Under the pieces are notes generated by a model. The model was given only the letters and a program-made list of their open reading frames with translations. It was not told where the DNA came from and made no database searches. The position numbers were made by a program, and so were the translations under genes. Positions 22,520 through 31,205 of a stretch of 64,000 nt of DNA are shown here, piece by piece. Every line of letters starts with the position of its first letter. Position 1 is the first letter of the stretch. Origin of the DNA: a virus; IMG/VR virus record IMGVR_UViG_3300017963_000231, positions 1 to 64,000 of that record, one strand, 5' to 3'.

Positions 22520-23293
22520 ATGCTTGAATTACATTGCGGAGATTGTGTGAAGGTAGTATCACAGTTGAGGGAAAATGTGGATTTGGTTATTGCGGATCCT
22601 CCTTTCAATCTTGGCAAGGTGTATGAGGAGAAGATGGATCGGGGGGAGTATTTAGAGTGGTGTAAAATGTGGATATCTGCTTGTGCAAATGCCCTATCTG
22701 ATAGTGGATCGATATTTTTAATGACGTACCAAGCGATGGTAGGGGAGATGATGCATCTTTTGGAGATGGAGGGACTACATTTCAAGAATATGATTGTGTG
22801 GTTCAATTCCTCTATGCCGGTAAAGAATCGGTTTTGCATTGGATATCAACCCATTCTTTGGTATGTAAAGAATACTCGGGAGTACACATTTAATTATGGT
22901 GCTCAGCAACGGGTATCTACGGCGGCGCTACCATGGGGCCGTCAAAATAACTCTCATTCTATAAAGGACATTTGGGATGATATTCCATTTATATCAGGAG
23001 GGTGCATGGCTTCAAAAGAGGCTATCCTAGAGCCTGGAACGAAGAGAAAAGCCCATCCTGCTCAAATGCCGCTGGCGTTGGCAGAGCGGATGCTTCTTTA
23101 TGCATCGAATGAAGGGGATGTGATACTGGACCCGTTCATGGGGAGTGGGACGGTTCCTTTTGCTTGTAAGGTTTTAAGGAGAAGGTGTATTGGGGTTGAG
23201 AAATATCGTTCTTATTATGATTTGATTCTAAGCCGTCTTGATGCCCTGGAGAATGAGATTAAGCGGTCTCCTGAAGAAGAGGTAGGGGAATGA
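22520..23293 (+). CDS. DNA N4/N6 methyltransferase, 257 aa
   Basis: Motif IV ADPPFNLGKVY at residues 25-35 and the SAM-binding LDPFMGSGTVPFA near 215, i.e. beta-class order. The text around NSSMPVKNRFCIGYQPILWYVKN matches target-recognition regions of such enzymes. ATG 22520 follows AAAGGTG. No restriction partner is seen, so protection or DNA marking is likely. Confidence 0.87.
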   Translation: MLELHCGDCVKVVSQLRENVDLVIADPPFNLGKVYEEKMDRGEYLEWCKMWISACANALSDSGSIFLMTYQAMVGEMMHLLEMEGLHFKNMIVWFNSSMPVKNRFCIGYQPILWYVKNTREYTFNYGAQQRVSTAALPWGRQNNSHSIKDIWDDIPFISGGCMASKEAILEPGTKRKAHPAQMPLALAERMLLYASNEGDVILDPFMGSGTVPFACKVLRRRCIGVEKYRSYYDLILSRLDALENEIKRSPEEEVGE

Positions 23294-24735
23294 AGCTAGG
23301 GTCATGGCTTGGGTTGAAGGTGGGGACGGAGATTTCGGAAGATCAGGCCCGAGAAATCCGAGATAGCTTGACGTTCAAAATCTTTCAGTACATGGCTAAG
23401 GATGGTGATGATCCGGAAATTGTAGTGGGGTTCAAGGAAGATGAGGATATGCTTTGGATTCCACGGATGGCGATGTGGGATAAGAAGTTGAGGGGTATTC
23501 TTAAGGATCTTCCTATGGCGATGCCTGATTCATCCACGGTGTTCACCTATCCCAAAATCCCGCCAGAACGGCTCCAGATTAATTCTGAGGCCCTGGAAGG
23601 CTTTCGGACAAGGGGTGAGCAAGTCAGGCTCATAGAGGGGTTTCTGAAAAGCCCGTGTATCACGCAAAGCATGGGAGGGATACTGCAATCGCCGCCGGGA
23701 TCGGGTAAGACGGTTATGGGTTCGGAGATCATAGCAAGACTCGGGATGCGGACGGTTATTCTTGTTCACAAGGAGTTCCTTTTTAGGCAGTGGATTCAGG
23801 CTCTTGCGTTGGTATGCCCGGACGTGACTGTATCAGTAGTGCGGGGGGTGAAAAAGGTAAAAAAAGCCGATATCACAATTGCCATGATTCAGACGCTCAT
23901 TTCCGAGAAGTTCCAACAACGGGCTCCGGATTGGTTTTGGAGGCATTATGGCGTGGTTGCTTGCGATGAAATCCATCGATACGGTGCGAGACGTTGGAGT
24001 GAGTGCCTTACCATGTTCGATGCTCCTCTGCGGATAGGGTTTACGGCTACTCCAAGGAGGAAGGACGGGACTACGAGAATTTTCAAGTGTCATATCGGCC
24101 CGGTGGTGGTTGAGGGTAAGAATTTGCTCTTGACTCCAAAGATCAAGAGGGTGCTTTATAACGGCTCATATCAGGTGCAACCTTGGATGAGAGAGAAAGG
24201 CCGGGATGGGAAATTGGGGAGGATCAAGAGGCCGTTTTTGGAGAAGCTGATTGTGGCTAAGAAAGATCGAGATGCCTTAATTGCTCGTCAGGTGGTATCG
24301 GCTTGGAAGGCTGGGCGTAAAGTGATGGTGATGACATCGAGGCGGGAGCATGCTGAAACGCTTAAGAAGATTACGGAGACGCTGGCCAAGGCTGAGGGGT
24401 GCGGGTCTCCCAAGGCGTATTTATATTATGGGCAGATGAAGAAAAAGGAGTATGAGGAAGCCGAGGATCACGCGGATATTATTTTCGGGACGTACCAGAT
24501 GGCACAGGAGGGGCTCGATGTTCCGAGAATGGATGTTATGGTCTTGGCGATGCCGAGGTCTGATGTGGAACAAACGATTGGCAGAGTATTACGGGACCAT
24601 CCGCATAAGCCAACTCCGGTGGTAGTGGATGTGATCGATAGGAATATCTCTGATTGCATAGAGTTATTTAATGGTCCCCGGCGAGGAACGTACATTAAGT
24701 ATAAAGCCAGTGTGGAGAGAGTAGAGAAAACTTGA
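23290..24735 (+). CDS. SF2 DNA helicase, UvsW/RecG-like, 481 aa
   Basis: Motif I SPPGSGKTVMG (about 135), Ia VILVHKEFL, II ACDEIHRYGA, III GFTATPRRKDG, V FGTYQMAQEGLDVP, VI QTIGRVLRDH. DEAD/H-type core with about 110 extra N-terminal residues. In phages this class remodels forks and recombination intermediates. ATGA overlap with the upstream methyltransferase; a promoter overlaps its stop codon. Confidence 0.87.
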   Translation: MKLGSWLGLKVGTEISEDQAREIRDSLTFKIFQYMAKDGDDPEIVVGFKEDEDMLWIPRMAMWDKKLRGILKDLPMAMPDSSTVFTYPKIPPERLQINSEALEGFRTRGEQVRLIEGFLKSPCITQSMGGILQSPPGSGKTVMGSEIIARLGMRTVILVHKEFLFRQWIQALALVCPDVTVSVVRGVKKVKKADITIAMIQTLISEKFQQRAPDWFWRHYGVVACDEIHRYGARRWSECLTMFDAPLRIGFTATPRRKDGTTRIFKCHIGPVVVEGKNLLLTPKIKRVLYNGSYQVQPWMREKGRDGKLGRIKRPFLEKLIVAKKDRDALIARQVVSAWKAGRKVMVMTSRREHAETLKKITETLAKAEGCGSPKAYLYYGQMKKKEYEEAEDHADIIFGTYQMAQEGLDVPRMDVMVLAMPRSDVEQTIGRVLRDHPHKPTPVVVDVIDRNISDCIELFNGPRRGTYIKYKASVERVEKT

Positions 24736-24760
24736 CAAAGTTTTTTATATGTGTTATCTT
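24732..24760 (+). promoter_or_regulatory. Sigma-70 promoter
   Basis: TTGACA 24732-24737 overlapping the helicase TGA, 17-bp spacer, TATCTT 24755-24760. Leader of about 17 nt holds AAGGGGG for the next gene. Confidence 0.75.
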
Positions 24761-24783
24761 TAATTGTCAAGGGGGTGATTGAT

Positions 24784-25254
24784 TTGAATAGTGAACGGAA
24801 GTATCAAAGAGACTATTACGAGAAAAACAAAGAGGAAATTCTGCGGAAGCGGAGGGAAAAGTACCAAGGTGATGCGGAATATCGAGCGAAAGTAATGGAG
24901 CGGGCTAGGAAATATCGAAAAAAGCAATGTCCTTTGACTGAGATTCGAGGTAGAAAAAAGGGTCCGCTTCCTCCGGTTCGAGTTAATGCTAAGTCGGGAA
25001 AGCTGGTACAAGCCTACTCTACTGGCTATGTGGCCGATAAGTTGGGAATTACTATGCAGACTCTCCGGAAGTGGGTTCGGAAAGGGAAGATACCTGAAAC
25101 TCCTTATTGGATTTCTACTGGACGGGTCTGGACTCAGCGAATGGTTAATGCAATGATAAAGGCTAAGGGTGCTTGCCGGAGTACGGGAGGCACGAGATCC
25201 AAGAACTACTTTTCTCAGGTAAGAGAATCGTGGCCTTGGGATGAAATGAAATAA
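24784..25254 (+). CDS. HTH DNA-binding protein, 156 aa, TTG start
   Basis: TTG 24784 is about 9 bases after AAGGGGG; GTG 24775 is possible. N-terminus is a basic helix (YQRDYYEKNKEEILRKRREK) of the kind seen in phage HNH-associated proteins. The middle YVADKLGITMQTLRKWVRKG is a MerR-like helix-turn-helix. Has its own promoter, so it may regulate recombination genes downstream or itself. No effector domain is visible. Confidence 0.7.
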   Translation: MNSERKYQRDYYEKNKEEILRKRREKYQGDAEYRAKVMERARKYRKKQCPLTEIRGRKKGPLPPVRVNAKSGKLVQAYSTGYVADKLGITMQTLRKWVRKGKIPETPYWISTGRVWTQRMVNAMIKAKGACRSTGGTRSKNYFSQVRESWPWDEMK

Positions 25255-25265
25255 GGAGGTCTAAG

Positions 25266-25595
25266 ATGGCTGAAACAAAGAAAAAGATCAAGGAGATGGG
25301 GAAAGTAACCGTTACTCGAACCATGCTTAAGGCGGGAGTAGAAGAGAAAACGCATGATAAGGAAGAGGAGATCGAAATCACGCCTTTTGTGACTGAGCCC
25401 GCGAAAATTGCCGTATCCAAGGGGTTGACCTTGAATCTCGGGAATTACCGTTCGGCTCGTATCGATGTATCAGTGGCTATCCCTTGCTATGTGGAAGAGG
25501 TAGGGGAAGTTATTGAGCAAGTCAATAACCTAGTTGAGGCTCGGGTGATCATGGAAAGGGATTCGGTTCTGAAGGCTGGAAAGAAAGATGCCTGA
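25266..25595 (+). CDS. Hypothetical protein, 109 aa
   Basis: ATG 25266 follows AAGGAGG. Basic N-terminus, beta-rich middle (NLGNYRSARIDVSVAIPCYV). It resembles the small partner proteins sometimes found before phage RecA genes, but I cannot name it. Overlaps recA by 8 bp. Confidence 0.65.
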   Translation: MAETKKKIKEMGKVTVTRTMLKAGVEEKTHDKEEEIEITPFVTEPAKIAVSKGLTLNLGNYRSARIDVSVAIPCYVEEVGEVIEQVNNLVEARVIMERDSVLKAGKKDA

Positions 25596-26745
25596 TGATC
25601 CCAAGCCAAAGACACTTTCGGAGGTTCTGACGGGTCTTAAGAAGCGGCATGGCGACGGGATTGTTTGTACTCCTTCAGAATCGAGAATATCTTCGCTCGT
25701 TCCCCGGTTGTCTACTGGCGTTTTCATGCTGGATTGGGCTACCGGGGGCGGGTTCCCTATTGGCCGGTTTGTTATGATCAAAGGCGATGAGGGGGCGGGG
25801 AAATCGACTATCGCCCTTCGGGTCATAACGGCGGCTCAACAAACTTGCCGGTATTGTTACGCCACTTTTGATCCGGAAGCAAAAAGTTTTCCTCATGCAT
25901 CAGATTGTGAGTGGGAGAAGCATGATGATGAGAGTACCACTATGCGAGTGGTCTATGTGGATATTGAGGGGACATTTCTGAATTCTTGGGCTCAAACGGT
26001 GGGGGTCGATCTTGGAGACATGCATTTGAGCCAGCCTGAGATGGCAGAGCAAGCGATTGACATCATTCAGGAGCTTTTGGTTGAGGGTGTTGTTGATCTT
26101 GTGGTGCTGGATTCAGTGGCCAGTATGAGCAATCAAGCGGAACTTTCCAAGTCAGTTGAGGATACCATTGTCGGGAAGGGCGCGATGTTGATGAATCGAG
26201 CTTTCCGGGAGTGGGGAGCGGCAATGAATCGTTCGGCGCTCGTTACCGGTCGAAAGCCCATGTTCATTTTCATTAATCAGGTTCGAGAGAAGCCGGGAGT
26301 TCTTTGGGGGTCTCCTGAAACAGTGCCCGGTGGGAAGCATCAACTTTTTGCGCCTTCTTTGATTGTCAGGATTCGCTCGAAAACGCCGGACATGAGTAAA
26401 GGGACTATACCAAGGCCCTTGCGGTGGAATAATGCTTTTACGGTCGAGAAGAGTAAGGTGGGTCCGCCTAAATTGAAGGGAGAATATCAGACTGCGGCAG
26501 TGAGTTTTGATGGATTTATTCAGGGCGATGTTCTGGATTTTGATACCGTTTTGAAATTTGCTAAGGAAACGGAAGTTTTGGTCCAGGATAAGAAAAAGTG
26601 GGTCTATACTCCATCAGGTCTTGTTGGCCTTAAAAAGGAGTATAGGGTTCAAGGTGATGCCGTAGAAGATTGGATTAAAGATAAAGCTCTTTATGACAAG
26701 GTGAAGCGGATTGTATTGAGGAGGGCATTGCTTGCCTTATCGTGA
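25588..26745 (+). CDS. RecA/UvsX-like recombinase with a Cys/His insertion, 385 aa
   Basis: Strand-exchange ATPase. Walker A GDEGAGKST at 66-74; Walker B region VVDLVVLDSVASM near 170; FIFINQVREKPG (Walker-B-adjacent L2 region) near 230. Between Walker A and the next strand there is a 30-residue insert with C87, C90, C107 and nearby His103/His112, a probable zinc site absent from bacterial RecA. It acts with the helicase, nucleases and resolvase around it. Confidence 0.87.
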   Translation: MPDDPKPKTLSEVLTGLKKRHGDGIVCTPSESRISSLVPRLSTGVFMLDWATGGGFPIGRFVMIKGDEGAGKSTIALRVITAAQQTCRYCYATFDPEAKSFPHASDCEWEKHDDESTTMRVVYVDIEGTFLNSWAQTVGVDLGDMHLSQPEMAEQAIDIIQELLVEGVVDLVVLDSVASMSNQAELSKSVEDTIVGKGAMLMNRAFREWGAAMNRSALVTGRKPMFIFINQVREKPGVLWGSPETVPGGKHQLFAPSLIVRIRSKTPDMSKGTIPRPLRWNNAFTVEKSKVGPPKLKGEYQTAAVSFDGFIQGDVLDFDTVLKFAKETEVLVQDKKKWVYTPSGLVGLKKEYRVQGDAVEDWIKDKALYDKVKRIVLRRALLALS

Positions 26746-27211
26746 CACATGGGGTCGTTCGAGACGGGCTTATGATCATCTCGGGATCGTGGTTGAATCC
26801 GAAGCTGAGTTGATAAAATTGCTTCTCACGTATGAGGGCGAGGTTAATAGACGGTTCTCCGGCATTTATTCATCGGTTTTGAGTGAGTGCCCAAATGATG
26901 GGGAGTTTAAGTCTGATCTTTCTCATCGAGTAAGAAGCATGTGGGAGGCTAATTTTGCCCGTTGGATGCGGTTTCATCAGATACCTTATGACTATGAGTG
27001 TTTTCGATTCCGGCTCAATAATGGGATGAATTATGTTCCAGATTTTCGGGCATGTCCGTCTGGAATATGGATTGAGGTTAAGGGTATTTGGATGCAGGGG
27101 GCCAAAGAGAAGGTGCATCAGTTCATGGATGAGTATCCTAATCATCGGATCATCGTATTGGATGAGGAGTATTACCGGATGCTGACTCCGGTTCCAGGAT
27201 GGGGAAAATGA
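26732..27211 (+). CDS. PD-(D/E)XK endonuclease, 159 aa, TTG start
   Basis: TTG 26732 sits 7 bases after GAGGAGG. The motif NYVPDFRACPSGIWIEVKG gives the D...ExK catalytic triad, as in phage T7-endonuclease-I-like or DUF1064/VRR-type nucleases. Upstream RSMWEANFARWMRF matches the usual N-terminal helix. Likely a recombination or Holliday-junction nuclease given its neighbours. Confidence 0.75.
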   Translation: MPYRDTWGRSRRAYDHLGIVVESEAELIKLLLTYEGEVNRRFSGIYSSVLSECPNDGEFKSDLSHRVRSMWEANFARWMRFHQIPYDYECFRFRLNNGMNYVPDFRACPSGIWIEVKGIWMQGAKEKVHQFMDEYPNHRIIVLDEEYYRMLTPVPGWGK

Positions 27212-27417
27212 AAAAAGAGTTGATTCAGGAGTTCATAGGTGGTAATATAGGCATGTGCAAATATTTGCGGCCTAGTTTTGAATGTGCTAATGATTGCGAT
27301 GATGATTGTGATAGTTTGGGTATTTGCAGGGGGTTTGATGGGGTAGTGGTGTACCGTTGCGAGTATTACGGTTATACCATGATGTGTAGGTTTAATAGTT
27401 GTCCGTGTTTGAAGTGA
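27208..27417 (+). CDS. Cys-rich small protein, 69 aa
   Basis: ATG 27208 overlaps the upstream TGA (27199 is an alternative). Eight or nine cysteines, with Asp-rich CANDCDDDCDSLGIC and a CPCLK end. Could hold metal; no family recognised. Confidence 0.65.
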   Translation: MKKELIQEFIGGNIGMCKYLRPSFECANDCDDDCDSLGICRGFDGVVVYRCEYYGYTMMCRFNSCPCLK

Positions 27418-27430
27418 GGAGGGCTGAGTA

Positions 27431-28342
27431 ATGGCATTAGGCGATTTGGTAGCAGGGATGGATGTTGAGGAGGAAGAGGCTCCTCGTGATGTTGGTTCAA
27501 TTTTTCTTTCCGATCTCACTAATTCAATTCAAGTAGCTCAACCGTTGGGTCGGTTGGTCAATTACCATGTAACTGAGATTCGTGATATGTGCCCACGCCG
27601 GGCGGCTTGGGTCCGTTGGTTTTCGTCTCAAGGGGCGGCATGGAAGCGGCAGACTCCGGCGGCTTTGCGGGTGACTTTTGATATTGGTCATTTTGCCCAT
27701 GATTGGGTGACAAGTAAGTATCTTCGGAATATGAATTCTGAGCGGTTTTATTTTGATATTGATAATACGGAGGTTCCCGTTACGCTTGACGTGGAAGGGG
27801 TCACTTTGGCCGGAAGCATGGATGCGTTGATCCGAGATGTGAGAGAGGAAGAGACGATTGGGTTAGAATTGAAAACAATCAGTGTAGATCAATTTAATAA
27901 AATGAGGGTTGCCAAAATCGATCACCGGTTTCAGGTTTATCTTTACATGCTCATGACTGGCATTAGGAAGTTCTTAATACTTTATATCGCGAAGCAATAT
28001 CCCAAGGAATCATCTCCATTTAAGGTGTTTACAATTGATTTGGAGGATCCAAAAATTCTGAAAGAGTACGAGCAAGCTAAAAGGGAGATGGAAACCAAGT
28101 TGTTTTCTATTGGCGAGTGGCTTTTGAGTTCGGTTACATTTCCTGATAAGAAGAAGCAATGCAAGGATGAGTTTTGCCATGAGGCCATAAATTGTTTTTT
28201 TCAGGACGTGTGTTACCGAAAGAAAAATTTGGTTGGTTTGTGTGTGGAATCTAAGGCGGCTACTATGGAACTTAAGGCGAAAGATATTGATCTTAGCCAA
28301 TATGTGGAGGGGGGAGGATGGCCTTTCTTGGATTGGATTTAA
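27431..28342 (+). CDS. Cas4/RecB-like PD-(D/E)XK nuclease, 303 aa
   Basis: Pattern of Cas4-type exonucleases: a cysteine before the fold (DMCPRRAAW, C54), GHFAHDWV, LAGSMDALI (Asp), IGLELKTI (E-x-K), QVYLYML, and three later cysteines in QCKDEFCHEAINCFFQDVC that with C54 could hold an Fe-S cluster. No CRISPR genes nearby; in phages such nucleases serve recombination or genome processing. ATG 27431 follows GGAGGG. Confidence 0.8.
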   Translation: MALGDLVAGMDVEEEEAPRDVGSIFLSDLTNSIQVAQPLGRLVNYHVTEIRDMCPRRAAWVRWFSSQGAAWKRQTPAALRVTFDIGHFAHDWVTSKYLRNMNSERFYFDIDNTEVPVTLDVEGVTLAGSMDALIRDVREEETIGLELKTISVDQFNKMRVAKIDHRFQVYLYMLMTGIRKFLILYIAKQYPKESSPFKVFTIDLEDPKILKEYEQAKREMETKLFSIGEWLLSSVTFPDKKKQCKDEFCHEAINCFFQDVCYRKKNLVGLCVESKAATMELKAKDIDLSQYVEGGGWPFLDWI

Positions 28343-28923
28343 GTCTCACGAGCACGGGAATTGTGATTCTCTCGAAGTCAGGGGCTCTTTTGCATAGTAG
28401 TGCTTATGGGTACGGGCTTAAGAAGGCCGGGACTGACGATGAGATTAAGCGACTCTTGGATATAACTAATCGAATTGAATCCGTTGTTTCTGAGTTTCCC
28501 ATTGAGTGTGTAGGGATCGAGGATTATGCGTACCGGAGGGCGGGCAGTGGTTCTCAGATTACCCGTCAGGCTGAATTGACAGGCGTTGTCAAGACTACTC
28601 TTTATCAATACCGGCTCAAGATTTTCGTGGTCGGTATATCGCAAGGGAGGAAGATTACGTTTGAGTGCCCGGTTGGCGTGTCTAATGCCGAACGTAAAGA
28701 GGGCATGGACATAAAGACAAAAGTGATGGAGTTGGTTAAAACTAAATATGGGTTGGATTTTGAGACTACTGATGAAGCTGATGCTTTTGTTCTTGCGGAG
28801 GCAGTACGGAAGCTGATTGTTCCTGGAAACCCGTCTCCAGAGGCATTGAAAGAGCTTCAGAAACTAGAGAGGCGGCAGAAGGGGGCTCCCATTATCAAGA
28901 AAGGAGGTAAGCGTGGCAAATAG
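28318..28923 (+). CDS. RuvC-like Holliday-junction resolvase, 201 aa
   Basis: RNase H-fold signature: FLGLDLSLTSTG (Asp7), VGIEDYAYRR (Glu), and DEADAFVLAEAV near 155. Longer than bacterial RuvC, with a basic C-terminal tail (GGKRGK). ATG 28318 follows GGGGGAGG and overlaps the nuclease gene. Confidence 0.83.
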   Translation: MAFLGLDLSLTSTGIVILSKSGALLHSSAYGYGLKKAGTDDEIKRLLDITNRIESVVSEFPIECVGIEDYAYRRAGSGSQITRQAELTGVVKTTLYQYRLKIFVVGISQGRKITFECPVGVSNAERKEGMDIKTKVMELVKTKYGLDFETTDEADAFVLAEAVRKLIVPGNPSPEALKELQKLERRQKGAPIIKKGGKRGK

Positions 28924-29212
28924 CGTTACGGTATCGGGGATGGTAGTAACTCCCGTTCATGAATTGAAAACTCTTTTTGATCATGACTATTTGAATTTCC
29001 GTGTAAAAGCGGATGCGGGAAAGGGGTCGGATATTTTTGTGACGGTCAATGTTTATAGTTATACGCAAATTAAGCTGGCTAAGGATCGAGGACTTAAAAA
29101 AGGAGATAGGGTGTGGGTTCAAGGTGAACTCATGGCACGCATGACAAATGATTCCGGGCATGACGTAATTGAGGTCCGGGCATTGCAGTTGGATCCAGTT
29201 AAGGAGGTTTGA
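28913..29212 (+). CDS. OB-fold single-stranded DNA-binding protein, 99 aa, GTG start
   Basis: GTG 28913 follows AAAGGAGG. Compact SSB/PriB-like beta barrel: VTVSGMVVTPVHELKT, IFVTVNVYSYTQIKLAKD, GDRVWVQGELMAR, VIEVRALQL. It lacks an acidic tip. Second SSB-type protein of the window; probably a recombination or repair partner. Confidence 0.75.
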   Translation: MANSVTVSGMVVTPVHELKTLFDHDYLNFRVKADAGKGSDIFVTVNVYSYTQIKLAKDRGLKKGDRVWVQGELMARMTNDSGHDVIEVRALQLDPVKEV

Positions 29213-29213
29213 G

Positions 29214-30290
29214 ATGGTTGAAGGTCTTGAAGATTTTGAGGTAATGGAAAGCGATATTGATGATGCAATTATTGCTGAGGGGGCTGATGCTCTTGATTTT
29301 AAGACGGCAGTGATGGAGCTTACGGCTGAGGAAAAGGACGCTCTTCGGCAGGAAATCAAGGATATTGTGGAGGGAATTGATACCAATATCCTGAAGCTGG
29401 GGGGATGTCTCTATAAGGTTCTTGGGTCCAAATCTTTCCTGGATTGGGGGTTCGAGACTTTTGATGAGTACGCGGAATATGAGGTAAAGCGTAAACGGCG
29501 GTGGTGTGAATATATCATGGGGGTCTGGTATGCCATCACATTTAAGATTCAGAGCGATGAAATCAGGGATCGACTGATAGCGATGGGGACTTCCAAGGCT
29601 GGGAGACTCGCGCCTCATATTACCGAGGAGAATGCTCAAGAGCTTTTGGATGAGGTTGAGACTCTAACCGTGGCCGAAACGGAAGGCCATCTCAGGAAAC
29701 GCCGCCGGAAAGAAAAGGGGCTACCGGAGGAGAAAGAAGAGCTTCGGAAGGTGCAACTAGAGTTAACTGTATCACAACGGGACGTGATGAAGTCCGCGTT
29801 GGAGGTGGCTCGGGCCGTGGCGGGGGTCAATGGGACCGGGGAGCAACTTTCGCTGATTTGTACTGAGTTCCTTTCTTCGCATTCGGCTCCTGGGTTGGCT
29901 AAAGAGGAGTTGATTGCGGCTCATGTAGACGGACTCAAGACGCTTACGGGGTGTAATTACGAGCCTTCAGTTGGCGGGGATATCCTGGCGGTTCTCATGC
30001 AAGAGGGGATGAGTAATCCTGAAGGTATTAGGTCGAAGATTAAATCGACCGTGAAAGGTCCGCTTACATTGAAAGAGTTTGTGATATTCATGGAAAGTGG
30101 AGAGTTTCCGTCCACCGTGGCGACAATGACTCCACCGATACCGGCTCCGGATCCGGAGGCATGGGGCGATGAAGAAAGTGATTCGGCAAGTGAGGAGAGC
30201 CCGAACGAGGAGATTTCGGGCGATGGTGGTGAGGTCCAGGATGAGGAGATGGATGAAGAGGGAACTGATGGAGAACTAGAAGATGAGTAG
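29214..30290 (+). CDS. Hypothetical protein with acidic tail, 358 aa
   Basis: ATG 29214 follows AAGGAGG. Residues 50-130 are helical, LYKVLGSKSFLDWGFETFDEYAEYEVKRK-like, recalling DUF3102/ParB-neighbour proteins that start with a 'length-of-cell wall' type helical domain. The last 50 residues are almost all Glu/Asp/Ser, a DNA-mimic-like tail. No function named. Last gene before the structured RNA. Confidence 0.65.
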   Translation: MVEGLEDFEVMESDIDDAIIAEGADALDFKTAVMELTAEEKDALRQEIKDIVEGIDTNILKLGGCLYKVLGSKSFLDWGFETFDEYAEYEVKRKRRWCEYIMGVWYAITFKIQSDEIRDRLIAMGTSKAGRLAPHITEENAQELLDEVETLTVAETEGHLRKRRRKEKGLPEEKEELRKVQLELTVSQRDVMKSALEVARAVAGVNGTGEQLSLICTEFLSSHSAPGLAKEELIAAHVDGLKTLTGCNYEPSVGGDILAVLMQEGMSNPEGIRSKIKSTVKGPLTLKEFVIFMESGEFPSTVATMTPPIPAPDPEAWGDEESDSASEESPNEEISGDGGEVQDEEMDEEGTDGELEDE

Positions 30291-30479
30291 ATGGAAAGCC
30301 GGGTTTTACCAGTGGCTATCTTTTAGGTTGCCTCCTACTCTCGTGTATTTTACTGCGATTAGGCTAATGGCTCACGTAACTACGCATTAATACTCAACAT
30401 ATAATGTGAGTGATGCGCGTGCTTTGGATGTTATACAATCTTGGGAGGATTTTTTTCAGATTTATGGTGAAAAAAGTTC

Positions 30480-30508
30480 TTGACAAACGGGAATAGACCG
30501 GTTATAAT
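30480..30508 (+). promoter_or_regulatory. Perfect-consensus sigma-70 promoter driving the structured RNA
   Basis: TTGACA 30480-30485, 17-bp spacer, TATAAT 30503-30508. Both boxes are consensus. No coding start follows for about 500 bp. Confidence 0.92.
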
Positions 30509-30514
30509 GCGTTT

Positions 30515-30986
30515 AGTTCATTGAGGACAAGGTTCATTGATAATTAGGTAGGCTTTCAATCGAGGGCGGTCATAAAAATGACCCGTGATGGAAACACAAG
30601 GCTAAGGCAGGTCCGACAAACCTTTGATCCATCGAGATGAGAGACGGCCATCTCTCGTAGGGACCGTTGGAGAGGGATACTCCAAGGCCGCTTTCGATTG
30701 AAGGTCTACCTATAAGGTATTCAGATAGATGGTCTAAGAAGGCCCTTATCCGGTTTCCCGATAACAAGGGTAGAAATTTATTCCGGATTTGTAGGAGGAT
30801 TCAAGTTCCTTCAGTCTATTTGAATTAACCATGATGACTTGGCTTTCCTGGCTCGGGAAAGTGGTAAGGGCCATTCGATCAGACCTTAAATTTCACGGAG
30901 CACTAAGTCATTCGCATGGACGGGTGATTTAGGTGGATAACTAGGTTTGTGGTTGATAGTGAGGACCGGGAGTGGGAATCCCCGGC
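30515..30986 (+). ncRNA. Large structured non-coding RNA, about 470 nt
   Basis: No ORF of note. A contiguous 25-bp helix joins 30545-30569 to 30688-30712 (four G-U pairs). Inside are hairpins 30570-73/78-81, 30609-12/620-23, 30634-39/649-54 and 30667-72/680-85. Further helices: 30799-804/820-25; 30829-33 + 834-40 with 905-911 + 915-19 (12 pairs, one bulge) enclosing 30843-48/856-61 and 30865-69/884-88; and 30966-70/981-85. Starts about 7 nt after a consensus -10 box. Size, phage setting and density of structure recall GOLLD and ROOL RNAs, but I see no diagnostic match. The 3' end is a guess. Confidence 0.8.
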
Positions 30987-31016
30987 AAGTCAAGTGGTGA
31001 ATGGAGGGAATTTTTT

Positions 31017-31205
31017 ATGGAATTCAATAAGCACAACAATGACTTAGTACGTAGGTTAAAGGTTCGCAAGGAGGAGTTCGAGGAGGAGAAGGAGATGCTC
31101 CTGAATCATCCTGGCGTTACTGAGGAAGGGCTAAAAATCACTTTGGCTTGGTTGGATCCTATGCTTGAGGATCTGGAGAATAAAATCAGGGGGTTAGAGG
31201 GATGA
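31017..31205 (+). CDS. Small coiled-coil protein, 62 aa
   Basis: ATG 31017 follows GGAGGG at 31003-31008. Entirely charged and helical (RRLKVRKEEFEEEKEML). Probably cotranscribed with, or processed from, the RNA upstream. Overlaps the next gene by ATGA. Bases 30291-30479 before the promoter hold no gene I can support. Confidence 0.65.
   Translation: MEFNKHNNDLVRRLKVRKEEFEEEKEMLLNHPGVTEEGLKITLAWLDPMLEDLENKIRGLEG

Noticed and set aside
30570-30767. Minus-strand 65-residue frame
   Set aside because: It lies in the structured RNA; its openness follows from the long helix, and no minus-strand gene is supported anywhere in the window.
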